A program made the position numbers and the translations under genes. Under the pieces are notes generated by a model. The model searched no databases. It was not told the origin of the DNA and saw only the letters and a list, made by a program, of their open reading frames with translations. Shown here one piece after another: positions 45,622 to 59,215 of a stretch of DNA of 64,000 bases. Origin of the DNA: Scleromitrula shiraiana (Eukaryota; Ascomycota; Leotiomycetes; Helotiales; Sclerotiniaceae); the NCBI GenBank assembly GCA_028455995.1, contig JABELC010000012.1, positions 1,240,001-1,304,000 on the forward strand, written 5' to 3'. Numbering within the stretch: the stretch's first letter is position 1; each line of letters opens with the position of its first letter.

Positions 45622-45844
45622 TCATGCTTGAATTTTGCTAACACGCTGTGCTATGAGACTGAAGACTGCAATCGAAGACATGAATAGAACTATATTGTAA
45701 AACTATAGAGTATCAGTGAATAATTCTTCATATCAAAATATAAAACCTTACGGCATTCCTCGAGTAAGTGCTTTCCTCCGCATCTGTTCTCGCTTCAACA
45801 AAGAGACGGCGAAGATTTGGTAAATTTGCCTTGGAGAAAGCCAT
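45622..45844 (-). CDS. Candidate 57-residue single-pass membrane protein
   Basis: Unrecognised small gene. Exon 1 (45844-45752) starts MAFSKANLPNLRRLFVEA and ends at AAT GCC; exon 2 (45702-45622) starts FYNIVLFMSSIAVFSLIAQ and ends KIQA. The 49 nt intron has a GTAAGG donor, a CTGAT branch-like site and a CTATAG acceptor, and contains an in-frame stop, so splicing is needed. The product has an amphipathic charged N-terminal half (RR, EAR, EES) and one C-terminal hydrophobic segment of about 17 residues followed by RVSK. That layout recalls small mitochondrial outer- or inner-membrane subunits, but I cannot name a family. It lies upstream of and divergent from APL2. Confidence 0.5.
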
Positions 45845-46274
45845 AATCAGTTTTGAAATAATGAAGGATTGGTTAAATAAACATTACCATATTAAATATT
45901 ACTCTTATTAGAGTCTCCTATTAAGGATGTTTCATATAATTTGATTTTACAGGGAGTTTTCATCCGAAGGGACTTTACTTTGATAAAGATTGCTCGTCCC
46001 CTTGTTCTTTCAATCTAGCGAGGTTTCCTTAACAAGCGTACCAGGCTGAAGCTACACCTATCCATAATCAACACTTTGGACAGCAATCCACAACACAACT
46101 TCTCGATTCCAAAAACGATTAACAGTTTATCAGATATTACTACGAGTTAATACCGAATTGTTACACTGCCTCACGATAACCAGCAATCCCCACGAACTGT
46201 GGCATTACTATAAAACCAGAACTGAGCCATAGGCGTATGAGGGGCACACCTCAAGGTCGCCATCTGTGTGAGCG
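45845..46274. other. Divergent region small candidate gene/APL2
   Basis: 430 bp upstream of APL2; holds its leader and promoter. Nothing else recognised. Confidence 0.45.
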
Positions 46275-48689
46275 ATGGCGGTAAACAGGATTAAAGGTGC
46301 CTTTGCGCCACCTAAGAAAGGAGAAACATATGAACTTAGAGCCGGCTTGGTATCTCAATATGCCTACGAGCGCAAGGAAGCGATTCAGAAAACCATCATG
46401 TCCATGACCTTGGGCAAGGATGTCTCTGCGTTGTTTCCCGATGTCCTAAAGAACATTGCTACATCAGATTTAGATCAGAAGAAGCTGGTATATCTGTATT
46501 TAATGTGAGCTACAACTGGTCAGCGAAAGGAAGATACAGACATCTGCTAATCATCACTTTAGGAATTATGCGAAATCGCATCCAGATCTTTGTATTCTAG
46601 CGGTCAATACATTTGTCCAAGATTCTGAGGATCCGAATCCACTGGTACGAGCACTTGCTATACGGACAATGGGATGTATTCGGGTAGATAAAATGGTAGA
46701 TTATATGGAAGAGCCATTGCGGAAAACATTACGAGACGAATCACCCTATGTGCGAAAGACTGCAGCGATCTGCGTTGCGAAATTATTCGATCTTAATCCA
46801 CAATTATGCCTGGAGAACGGGTTCTTAGAAACACTACAAGAAATGATTGGAGATCCCAATCCTATGGTGGTAGCTAATTCGGTGACCGCGCTGGTCGAGA
46901 TCAATGAATCCGCACCAGAAACAAAGGCTTTACGTGTTACATCAGCGACATTGAAGAAGATGCTTATGGCCTTGAACGAGTGCACAGAATGGGGAAGAGT
47001 GACGATATTAACAACTCTAGCAGACTATAAGGCCTCAGATATTAAAGAGTCGGAACATATCTGTGAAAGAGTGTCGCCTCAATTTCAACACGTTAATCCA
47101 AGTGTTGTTTTGGCTGCTGTAAAGGTGGTCTTCCTACACATGAAGAATATTAACTCTGATCTATCAAAACAATACTTGAAGAAAATGGCGCCTCCGTTAG
47201 GTATGGTTTCTCCATGTAGTTTAAGGGTTGTACTAATAAGGTCACAGTTACTCTTGTTGCATCAGCTCCAGAAGTTCAGTATGTTGCCCTCCGAAATATC
47301 GATCTTCTCTTGCAAGCAAAGCCAGACATTCTCAGTAAGGAATTGAGAGTATTCTTCTGCAAATACAATGATCCTCCATATGTCAAGCTTCAAAAGTTAG
47401 AAATCATGGTACGAATAGCCAATGATAAGAATGTCGACCAATTATTGGCTGAACTCAAGGAATATGCCTTGGAAGTGGACATGGATTTCGTTCGAAGGGC
47501 TGTCAAAGCCATCGGACAAGCCGCTATTAAGATTGAAAGTGCAAGCGAAAAGTGCGTTAACACATTACTTGACCTGATTGCTACGAAAGTCAACTATGTG
47601 GTACAAGAGGCCATTGTAGTTATTAAGGATATTTTCCGAAAGTATCCAGGATACGAAGGTATCATTCCGACTCTATGCAAATACATCGATGAGTTGGATG
47701 AACCAAACGCACGTGGAGCTCTGATCTGGATTGTCGGAGAGTATGCCGAGAAGATTAGTAATGCGGATGAGATCCTTGCTGGATTTGTTGAGGGCTTCAT
47801 GGAGGAGTTCACACAAACGCAATTACAGATCCTCACAGCCGTTGTCAAGTTATTCTTGAAGAAACCAGACAACAACCAAAGCCTCGTCCAAAAGGTGTTA
47901 CAAGTCTCGACTGCCGAGAATGATAACCCAGATATCAGAGACAGAGCCTACGTCTACTGGCGTTTACTATCAGGTGATCTCTCAATCGCAAAGGTAAATA
48001 TATATCCCAAGCACTTCCATTTCATTACTGTATCCCATACTAACAAAACCCCCCAGAACATAATCCTATCCGAGAAACCCCCCATCAACACAACCATGGT
48101 CTCACTACCCCCCGCCCTCCTCGAACAACTCCTAACCGAACTCTCCACCCTCGCCTCAGTCTACCACAAACTACCCGAGACATTCGTCGGTCAAGGCCGC
48201 TACGGCGCTGACGCAATCCAACACGCCGCCATCCAAGAACAGCGCGAAAATGCCGTCGAAAATCCCATCGCTGCCGTCGTGGCCGCTGCTCAAAATGGCG
48301 CCCCTGGTAGTCAAAATAATGCGGAGAATCTCCTCGATATCGATTTTGATGGTGCGGCTCCTGCTTCGGCGGATGCGCCTCCTACTGCGGGGACGAGCGG
48401 ATTGGAGGGCTTGGCGGGTACGCCGCAGAGAGTGCAGAGTCCGGGTATGGGTGGGGGTAGTATGGCGGATATGATGGGGTTGTTTGATTCGAGTGAGGGC
48501 ATTGGTGGTGCTGTTGGTAGTGGTAGTGGTGGTGGTGGTGGAGGACAAAATGATTTGATGAATGGATTTGCGGGGTTGGATTTGAGTGGGGGGAATCAGC
48601 CTCCTTCGGCTCAGACACAGTTACAGCAGCAGCAGCAGGGTGGTGGGGCGGCGAAGAAAACAAATGAGGATTTGTTGGGTATGTTTTAG
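46275..48689 (+). CDS. APL2: AP-1 adaptor complex beta subunit (APL2)
   Basis: Large beta subunit of the AP-1 clathrin adaptor, sorting cargo between trans-Golgi network and endosomes. Exons 46275-46504, 46563-47200, 47248-47993 and 48057-48689 give 748 residues. The adaptin N-terminal trunk is nearly complete: ELRAGLVSQYAYERKEAIQKT, DVSALFPDVLKNIATSDLDQKKL, IRTMGCIRVDKMVDY, SPYVRKTAAICVAKLFDL and PDIRDRAYVYWRLLS. The hinge carries a clathrin-box-like LLDIDFDG, and the C-terminus is Gly/Gln-rich low complexity ending DLLGMF. As in other filamentous fungi there is no beta appendage domain. AP-2 beta is possible but the MAVNRIKGAFAPPKKGE start suits AP-1. Intron 2's acceptor was placed at CACAG so PPL joins VTLVASAPEVQY. 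Confidence 0.9.
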
Positions 48690-49775
48690 TTTTCTTTTGG
48701 GGGGATGAGGGGGAGAGGAGGGGAGGAGGGGGGGTGGTGAAAGGGATGAGAGGACAGGAGAAGAGTGCTGCGGAATGGTATGATATGGTATGCTGAGAAT
48801 GGGCGGAGTGAAAAGTAATCGAATCAAATTCATTCTTGTATGTATGTATGTATGTATGTATGTATTTACATACGTTTCTGTATTTGTGAATAGCCAAAAA
48901 AAAAAGTCCAAATCAACCAACAAATATGCAATCCAATCAATCCAAATTCATCAATAATAAAAAGATTATATTAGAGAATATTGGTTGATTAAAAAATCAA
49001 TTAAGCAAAATATGAATTGATATATAGATATCGTTTTTTGATAAATAATATTATTTATAGTACATCAACAAATAAATAGATAGATAGGGATGATAAATAG
49101 AAAAAAATATAGTGATAATTTATAATCTATTTTTATTTTTATTTTTTATTTTATTTTTATTTTTGAGGGGTTTTTATGTATGTATGTATGTATGTATTTA
49201 CGTACGTTTCTGTATTTATGAATAGCCAGAAAAGAAAATCCAAGTCAACAAACCAACCAACAGACACGCAATCCAATCAATACATATCCACTAACAGTAA
49301 AAAGATTATATCAGAGAATACTGGCGCTGGTTGGGAGATCGGTTGGGCCCGGGGTTGGTTTGTGGATATCGCTTTTTGGTAAATAGTATTACTTATAGCA
49401 AGCAAGCAGACGGGTACGATGAATAGAAAGAAATAGTGATAATCCACAATCTAATTTTTTTTTTCTTCTCTTTTTACTTTTGAGGGGTTTTTATGTATGT
49501 ATGTATGTATGTATGTGTATGCAGTATGTGCTATGTATGTATAATAACCCTTCCATCCTTCCATCCTTCCACCCATCCAATCCGTAAAGTTTAACAAACC
49601 AAGGACGCCCACGCCGTAGAAAGGAGTGTCCCAGCTTTACATACATACATACATGCAAGGTATCAAAATTTTCTTCATCCGTTCATTCATATTGCGATTC
49701 AACCCATCGCATGGCACCCCCATCTAAAAAAACCCCAAAGCTCATCCATCCATCGTACAGCTCAACTCATCAGAT
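48690..49775. other. Convergent spacer APL2/TPS1 containing a diverged tandem duplication
   Basis: 1.09 kb between two 3' ends. The middle is two copies of a roughly 320-330 bp unit (listed separately), each starting with a (TATG)n run. After that come CCATCCTT repeats at 49553-49575 and an ACAT run at 49640-49655. No gene recognised. Confidence 0.6.
48841..49490. repeat. Tandem direct duplication, two diverged copies, RIP-like
   Basis: Copy 1 is about 48841-49170, copy 2 about 49171-49490; matching anchors (ACGTTTCTGTATTT, GAATAGCCA, GCAATCCAATCAAT, AAAAAGATTATAT, TTTTGAGGGGTTTTTATG) lie 317-332 bp apart. Where they differ, copy 1 mostly has T or A where copy 2 has C or G, for example AATATTGG versus AATACTGG and ATATGCAA versus ACACGCAA. 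That is the direction expected of repeat-induced point mutation, although indels are also present. Confidence 0.8.
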
Positions 49776-51459
49776 CTAATCATCAAACTCCCCCGGTTCC
49801 AACCTCATATTCTCTCTCTGCTCCCCCAAATTAAACTGTTTCACGCCCTCCACCAACTCCTGCACCTGACCCTGTCCCTGTCCCTCCTTAGACTTCGCCT
49901 TCTTCTCCGCATGTTCACTAATCCTCTGCAATTCCGAGACGAACGATTCACCCCACCACGCACTCGTATATTTAAAGACGTATTTTTCCAACTTCTTGAA
50001 ATTGATTTCTCGTTGTTCGGGGGACATGGTAACGGCATCGTGGATGGCATCTGCAAGTTCCTCTGTATTCCAGGGGTTAACGATTAATGCTCCGTTGAGG
50101 GATTGTGCGGCTCCGGTGAATTCGGAGAGGATCATAACACCGTGGCGTTTTTGCTGCGTGGCGATGTATTCGTAGGAGACGAGATTCATGCCGTCGCGGG
50201 TGGAGGATACGAGACAGGCGTCGGATACTGCGTATAGGGCGGTGAGTTCGTCGAAGGGCACGGATTGATGAAGGAAATGGATGGGCATGAATTCGATGGT
50301 GCCGAAACGGCCGTTGATGCGACCAACGAGTTCGTTGACGACGGCGCGGAGATTTTGATATTCTTCGACGTCTTGACGGGAGGGGACGGCTACTTGGACT
50401 AGTACGACCTTTCCAATCCATTCGGGGTGCTCGGTGAGGAATACTTCAAGAGCGTGTAGTTTTTGTGGGACTCCTTTGATGTAATCTAATCTGTCGACTC
50501 CAACAATGAGTTTGACACCTTCGAATTTGCGCTCGAGTTGGGCGATTCGCTCTTTAACCTTTTCCCTTTGGAGAGCTTCAACGAACTTTTCGGGGTCGAT
50601 TCCGATAGGAAATGCTGCTACTGTGATATATTTACCACGGAACTCGACACCATTGGGTGTTGTTTGTGTTTCCCTTTAACATGGAGTCAGTTGAGGGTTG
50701 AGAGAGGGGTATATTTTGATACTAACAGTATTCTAGAACAACTACTAAGGAAATGTCTAGCATAATCATATGTATGGAAACCGATCAAATCGCAATGAAG
50801 AACACTCAAAAGTAAAGATTCTCTGACGGGTAAGATTCTGTATATCTCACTGGATGGGAAAGGTGTATGTAAGAAGAAGCCAATTTTGACGTTCTTCTTG
50901 CTTGAACCGATTTCTTCTCTCAGCATCTCTGGTAGGAGCATAAGATGGTAGTCGTGAACCCAGATTAAATCTCCATCCTGCACATCCTTTGCGATAGTTT
51001 GTGCGAATAATCTGTTAACTTCCTTATATGCAACCCATTGTGATTCGTCGAACGTAATTTCTCCAGGATGATAATGAAATAGAGGCCATAGGATAGAATC
51101 TGGCAGCTTAGTTAGCACCCGTATGAATATGGTAGGAGAAAGTAATATATACTAGAAAATCCATTATAATGCTTATCCGCCAACTCATCATCAACAAAGA
51201 CCGGCACCGCAGAATATTCATCCCTAAGCTGATCTACCAAAGGACCAGCTTCTGCACTTGGTACTTCCAGACCTGGCCATCCATACCATTGAAAAGTAGT
51301 CGACTTTGCTAAACCACTCAAACCTGTAACCAACCCACCCGAAGATTGCGAGAAGCTGTATTGTCCATCGTCTGCTCGTTTGATCGTGATAGGAAGTCTA
51401 TTGGACACGAGAAGTAATCTGCCAGGAGCTTTAGAGGGTTCATCAACTAATGCTGGCAT
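49776..51459 (-). CDS. TPS1: Trehalose-6-phosphate synthase (TPS1)
   Basis: Glycosyltransferase family 20 enzyme making trehalose-6-phosphate from UDP-glucose and glucose-6-phosphate, for stress tolerance and control of glycolytic entry. Exons on the minus strand are 51459-51153, 51099-50727 and 50673-49776, for 525 residues. Conserved blocks: RLLLVSNRLPITIKR, SGGLVTGLSGL, QWYGWPGLEVP, DLIWVHDYHLMLLPEMLR, IGFFLHTPFPSSEIYRILP, GVDRLDYIKGVPQKL, SSTRDGMNLVSYEY and LSEFTGAAQSLNGALIVNPWN. The start, MPALVDEPSKAPGR, is the family's normal position. No phosphatase domain is attached, so it is the synthase only. The C-terminal 50 residues are variable and Gln/Glu-rich. Confidence 0.96.
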
Positions 51460-53066
<1,607 letters not shown>

Positions 53067-55019
53067 CTATCTATCCGCTTTAATCAAATCCGCCGCTTTC
53101 TCGGCATTACCATAAACGGGCATCTGAGGATGTCAACTTATAAGAGTCGGCATAACACTAGCATACACCACTCTCAGTCTAGCAACCCCACGAATTTTCA
53201 ATCTCTCATTCAATACAGACATTGCATCATCGGCCTTTCCCATCTTACATGTACCTGCTGGATGGTAACCTAGAGTTGGGAAGAGTAAAAAAAATCGGTT
53301 ATTCGATCACGTACGAATAATGCAGATAGATAGATAGATAGATAGATATATAGATAGATGACTTATTTATTGAGTAAATCAAAAGAAAACCTCACAAGTA
53401 CCAGTATAATCCCCAATAACCCCCTCCCACTCCTCTCTCTTCGTAAAACCACGATGCCTTCTACCCGGCGGCCACGAACCAACAACAATATCTTTAGTTC
53501 CTGCCCCCTGCGTTGCAATTTCATTCGCCAAGCGACACCCTTCGCTGAATACAAGCATATCCAAAGGATCATCAAGATAGTGATGATTTACGATCGGGTT
53601 TTCCGTCGGATCTATAGATTTGATGCTGCCCTCACCCCGCGATCGAGGCGCAAAAAACTCCGTCGCCATCGCGAACGCGTATTGCCCGTCCTTGGGGAAA
53701 TCCTGCAGCTGGTATTTGGGACTGTAGCATTCTGTGTTCCAGAACTCGACGTGCGGTTGTGAGGGTAGGAGGTTCATGGGACCGCGATCTTTGGAGCAGG
53801 AGGAGAGGGAGGGAGGGTTGCCATAGTTTTGAATCGGCGAGCCGATCGTCTAGACGGGCGAAGGCGAAGGCTCCGAAAGGGAATTGGGAGAAGAAGCTGG
53901 TTTTGGAGGTTTGGTATTGCGTGAGGGATTGAGATTTTCCGTTGGTGTGCCGGATTTGATGGTCGTTTGTGGTGGCTGGGGTGGATACTTCGTAGAATGA
54001 AAGTAACACCTGATATTCGTTAGACAAGAAGCAAAATTCATATAAGGGGGGTATCTTGAGGTGAGCCACAAGCATAAGAGAATCGGTTTGTTAACAACCA
54101 GTGATGATAAACTTACCAAATGGTCGATCAACTTCTTCCCAACACCTAGAAGATCTACTTGACTTTTGACCCCAAGCTTCTCAACTTCTTGCTTAGCACC
54201 AATACCGGATCGAAGCAGAATTCCCGGACTTCCATATGTCCCCGCTGAAACAATAACCTCCTTCTGAGCTTTCACAAATGTCTTTTGACCATTAGTATCT
54301 TGTAAAAACACGCCATTAGCTCGTACTGCTCCGGCACCATCTACTTCGATACCAACGCGATCAATATAAGTATTGGTCTTTATAGAAATACCTGCCTGCT
54401 CTGTAGAGTTAGAGTTATAGTCTGCTGCCAGAGATCGAGTACCTTGGTAGATTGTCCGAACAACATAACCGCAGCCATGAGCACTCTCGCCAGTGCTAAA
54501 CATATCGGGAATCAAAGGCAATCCCTTGGACTGATAAGATTCAAGAACGAGAGATGAGATCGGGGCGGGATCGTGGGAGATGTGATCAGAGGACCATCGT
54601 ATTCCTGGGCGGCTTTGTCGGCTTCGAACCATGGTTTGTTACGAAATGTTTCCGCCTTGGTATATATGTTAGTGACTGGTTACTCATGTTCATTCTCTGT
54701 ACCTATTCTATACAATGGATTGATCATCATAGCTTATGTGCTTGATATAGAAAGTATCATAGTTACTGTTGAGGTCGTAGAATCTTACCTTAGACATGTA
54801 TCGAAATACTTCATCTCCACTCCACCCTTCACGGTCCCAGCTATCATAATCCTGTCGACTCCCACGAATAGTCAACGCAGCATTACAGCCGCTACATCCA
54901 CCGAGAAACCTTTAACTCAACATTAGATCCCAAGCCTAAATCTGACGGGATTGGGAGACTAACCCGCAAATAATGTAATCATAGACGCCTTCAACGATGG
55001 AGCTTTCTTGCTGCGACAT
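53067..55019 (-). pseudogene. Decayed GMC oxidoreductase (glucose-methanol-choline family)
   Basis: Remnant of an FAD-dependent GMC oxidoreductase. Recognisable exons on the minus strand: 55019-54964 (MSQQESSIVEGVYDYIICG), 54909-54789, 54655-54117, 54010-53396 and 53269-53067. Family blocks survive (LTIRGSRQDYDSW, STGESAHGCGYV, VIVSAGTYGSPGILLRSGIG, GAFAFARLDDRL, NPIVNHHYLDDPLDMLVFSEGCR, CYHPAGTCKMG). Four lesions are visible. About 75 residues with the FAD-binding Gly motif are missing between exons 1 and 2. A frameshift lies at about 54570-54580 (after EYDGPLITSP). A second frameshift lies at about 53795-53825. A TGA at 53133-53135 replaces the Gly of the SGHPQMP block. Splice sites are mostly intact, so decay looks recent. 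The start of the gene still has its ATG. Confidence 0.87.
53320..53358. repeat. (GATA)n microsatellite inside a pseudogene intron
   Basis: About seven GATA units lie within the last intron (53270-53395) of the GMC pseudogene. Confidence 0.8.
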
Positions 55020-56486
55020 GTTTACTTGGGAGAATTCAGTTAGAGGGAGATAGGAGAGAAAGAAGTGAAATTGAGACTCTAGAATTCGGCTCAGGGCTGT
55101 GCTTGTGTCTAGGGAGGGAGCAGTGAATGTCTGAAAGAACCAGTGACCTACAACTCGATATTTCCACACGAGCAGGTGATGACAGTGATGATAATACTAT
55201 TAGAACATCACAGAACAGACAAGAAAACAAAAATATTCAATCCATCGCAGATCCCAACAGCAACCAACAGGCACGTATTCCATATGTAGCTTTCGGCATC
55301 AGGGTTGCGGATCACTAGCTCAATTGGATCACAACTCCAAGAACCAACATATATCAATGCTTATGTTAAGACACCTATAGTTGGATATTCATCTGTGGTG
55401 GTTGGATAGATACTCGTCTAGTTGGTTTTGTGTTGTTGAAACCTTAGATCTTCCATCTTTGGAGCATTTCTAAATTTCCTGGCATACGATAATTAAGATT
55501 TCATTGACATGAACTCGGTTGTGATGAGAAGTTGTTGATTCATTCTATGGAAACAATCGTGGAACCACAAAATCGAGTTTCTCGGTTTTGAAGCCTCTCG
55601 CAGACTAATTGTGATGGATAGACGTTGGTGAATCTGGGAATGACTGGTTGCTCATAGAAGTGATACAGAAACACTGTTTCTGATTTAGTAGTATACGTAT
55701 TTTCTTGATTCGTAGTAGTATTATTGATGAAATTCCTGAGATTTAATACTTAATTGTATTTTGATATTTGGTAATGTTAAGAATGTTTTCTTGTTCATAT
55801 CCATCTATGTGGTAATGTTGTATAGTGGTGTTTTTCCTACTGCTGAATTTAAAGTGTGCTTGTAAATTACCCGAGTAGTAAAGCAGTCAAGGGAAATTTT
55901 CGTGCTACTTTTAGTTATTATCTACATACACAAGTATGTATGTATTAGTAGACAGATATACAACTCCAGTTCCAAAAATATATACTACTATCTCTACGTG
56001 GCCCGCTAGTAATGGAATCTTCTATTACATTCAATGGAATCGTGAGTTTGGCCCAGTCAAGTGTGACTCAACCTCTTCGGCTCTGGGATCCGATATCAAT
56101 GGCGAGTCAACAATTAGAATCACCCGGGAACCTCTGTACAGTTGAAGTATTGTCTGTGCAATCCTAGACGGATGAAAGTACATTTAATAATTGCCTACAC
56201 CCTTGATGTACATGATACGTTCACCTTATCATACAGAATATTGATACCCTCATATCTTTCGAATTAATGATAAACAAGTATTAATGTATGACTCACAGAT
56301 ATTCTCATATCTGTAGTCATTGATGTTAGTTTTGGTATCTGTGTGAATTCGTCTACGATCAGACACAATTGAGGATTCGACATCTTAAGATCTATCTGCG
56401 TTTGATACAGATTCGATACCAGACAGCAAAGAGTACATGAATTGTATTAGCACCGAAAAAGTTAATCTGATTCATTCATAACAGAC
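55020..56486. other. Divergent intergenic region GMC pseudogene/GNAT gene
   Basis: 1.47 kb, AT-rich. No gene, repeat family or transposon end recognised. Confidence 0.5.
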
Positions 56487-57053
56487 ATGGATTTCAAACT
56501 TCGCCCAGCAACACTAGACGATATCCCGTCACTTCATCCACTAATCGATGCATCGGTTCGCGGACTCCAAGCCGAACATTACACCCAGACCCAAATAGCC
56601 GGAGCCTTGAAATCGGTCTATGGAGTTGATACCCAACTGATCCAAGATGGCAATTACTTCGTAGTGACCACGTGCACCACCCCCTCCACAGAAAGCGGTT
56701 CATCCACCACGATTGTTGCGAGCGGAGGGATATCGTTCCGATCCACTTTATACGGGGGTGACCAATTTGCAACTCGTGATTCTAAACTTCTGGATCCGGA
56801 GGTGGATGGTGCTAGGATTCGTGCGTTCTTTGTGCATCCAGATTGGGCGAGGAAGGGACTTGCGGGGATGATTATTAGGACTTGTGAGGAGAAGGCGAGG
56901 GAGAGGGGATTCAAGAGGGCAGAGATTGGTTCGACGCTGAGTGGGGTGGCCTTTTATGAGAAGATGGGGTATCAGAGTTTGGGGAGATCGGATGCCCAGT
57001 TGGATGATGGTCTTGTGTTGGAGATTGTGAGGATGGGGAAGAGTTTGGTATGA
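56487..57053 (+). CDS. GNAT-family N-acetyltransferase
   Basis: Acetyl-CoA-dependent N-acetyltransferase of the GNAT superfamily; substrate unknown. Single exon, 188 residues. It begins MDFKLRPATLDDIPSL, the usual beta1 and helix 1 start. Beta strands with TIVASGGISFRS lead to the motif A region IRAFFVHPDWARKGLAGMII, where R/KGLAG fits the pyrophosphate-binding Q/RxxGxG/A loop. The end has AEIGSTLSGVAFYEKMGYQ, the typical motif B with its catalytic-region Tyr. The insertion STESGSSTT is low complexity. The ATG at 56487 follows an ACAG and is the first in frame, but an upstream intron cannot be excluded. Confidence 0.82.
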   Translation: MDFKLRPATLDDIPSLHPLIDASVRGLQAEHYTQTQIAGALKSVYGVDTQLIQDGNYFVVTTCTTPSTESGSSTTIVASGGISFRSTLYGGDQFATRDSKLLDPEVDGARIRAFFVHPDWARKGLAGMIIRTCEEKARERGFKRAEIGSTLSGVAFYEKMGYQSLGRSDAQLDDGLVLEIVRMGKSLV

Positions 57054-58575
57054 GGTGCTTGGCGTGCATGGTGCAACGATCGTAATGGGAAATGCATTCT
57101 ATGACCAAATGTTGAGGATTTTGAGTGTCGGTGGGTGAAGATAAGATGGTAGATTTAAGAGACGTGGGGGTTTGGTTTGGTTGAAAGCGGTTAATTGAGA
57201 ATGTTAGTCTTGTGAAAGCACTGAGGAGTTTAGATTGAGATACGAGCCAGGGAATATAGGTATTGAATCTGAAGTTCTGATTGTTCAATCTTTTCCCAAA
57301 TTATATGATTTATTGAATGTTCGAAACAGCTTTGAATTGCTCGAACCACGATTGAAATTCTGGAAAGAGGGCTATTTCAACTTCTAGGGATGTCAGTCAT
57401 GTTTTCAATACATCGAAGTCGCGGGGTTCCTGGTTTTCGAGCGGTAGTGAATTTATATCTTCAGGATTAAGAGAAGAAGTCCAGAAAATGGTTAATCAGG
57501 TGTAAGGCTGACAAGGTCCGTTTCCATTTGAAGTTTGATAGACGCCTATATTTAGATACATTAGGAACTTAGGAAGTATGAGATGACGGTTTGTCTACCG
57601 ACGACAAGCACAGGTATGGTCATATAAATGTGAAGCGTATCATCATGGCTCCCTGGTACAAAATGTCACAATAGACGATGGGCGGCACCTTCAACGAATG
57701 AGTGAGGGAGTGACGTGAAATTACACAACTCGAAGGTATAGCTACAGTTCGGCGAATCTACATAGGTTCGGTATCCTTAAACGAACAATAATAATACCGA
57801 AGGAACCCGAAGTTGAACACAAACACATTTCCGATCGATCTACTGGTTCTGATAGATATATAGCATGGCATTATTATGCAAAAAGCAAGGTCCCATGTGA
57901 TACAAATTTATAAGACGTTTAATGATTTTGTCCTGAAGTCTTTTAAGATAGGGCTCAATTCAATCATCCACCACCATGATAGTTATACAGTAGCTGTCTA
58001 AACCAGCTGGACTGGTGGGGGCAAATCACCTCATGTTTAGACGATTCGTCAGGAAATCATACGCCCTTACTATATATGCTCATGCAATATGTATATGCAT
58101 ATAATATCACACCACCTCATCGTCGATGAATATCATTCACATGTTACTCCAGATTTTCTTCGTTTCCCCAACACCCAGGATTTCGGAGAAATTGAAATTG
58201 GAAAATCTAATGAGTGGTGGTTTGTGGTAGGTAACACACGAGCCTGTAACACAACATGACTCAAGATGAGGCTGACATCATATGTTTATGTATGCATGTG
58301 GACGATTGCTTCGATTTATGGTGGGAGAATATGGGGGATAAAGGCAACGGCTTGGAGGTTGATGGAGTGGTTTTTTCGATGGTTTCGATGCTCGATGTTC
58401 GATGGTTTGGATGTATTGGTATTTGGAATTTTGGAACACTACCTAAGTAGCTAACTCGGGCTCGGTCCGCTTGGTTAGCTAGCTTCATCGGGGCGGACTA
58501 CGATTCGCCGGATGAATCGTTCGATATGACAAGCTTGGAACATTGGAACAAACTAATATGGGTCTAAGGCAGGTA

Positions 58576-58596
58576 TGGATGGATGGATGGATGGAT
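58576..58596. repeat. (GGAT)n microsatellite
   Basis: About five GGAT units, followed by a GGT-rich stretch at 58613-58630. Confidence 0.75.
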
Positions 58597-59215
58597 CTTG
58601 TTGGATGGGTAATGGTGGTGGTGGTGGTGTGGTCACTGGTGTGGTGTGCGAGGTGATGTTTTAGAAACATTGAATTACACTGACTGTAGGTATTTGAGTA
58701 CGACAAGACTATCAAGCCCTGTAGTCAACTGGTATAACTTATACTGTACCTAGAACAGCAGTACAATAAATACCCTTTTGGTCGTACCAATACGTAGTAT
58801 ATATATAATACATACTGCTATCCATTATAATAACTATAATAACTACTACAGTACTACTATATATACAAATAGTCTATACGTTCCGTAGATAGATAGATAC
58901 GTATCTACTATGTAGGTATGTAGTAAGTATATAGTAGAGCACTTTCTCAAAAGTACTACGGAAGTAGATATTCACCTACTATAAGATACATGTACATAGT
59001 AGTTACTCTACTGCTCAGTACATCCATATTCATATAGTAGTTCTAAAAGTTGTCAAACCGTGAACCCTTATCCATGAGATCATGAGATGCCCAGATGTGG
59101 CTGTGAGCCCTAGCACACTAATAATAATAAGCTGCTATATGCTAACTCGATTTATGTGGCTGGTGATGCCTGATATCTAGGTGGTTCCAATCCATCAACT
59201 TACATAATCATTCAT

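Noticed and set aside
48382..48923. Minus-strand frames opposite the end of APL2
   Set aside because: His/Pro/Ser-rich antisense readings of the Gly-rich APL2 tail and TATG repeats.
53067..55019. GMC gene as functional with extra introns
   Set aside because: No GT-AG intron accounts for the frame changes near 54575 and 53810 or for the TGA at 53133, and the FAD-binding motif is absent.
58256..58454. Overlapping frames upstream of frq
   Set aside because: Two different frames are open over the same short stretch; neither shows a motif, and this fits compositional chance.
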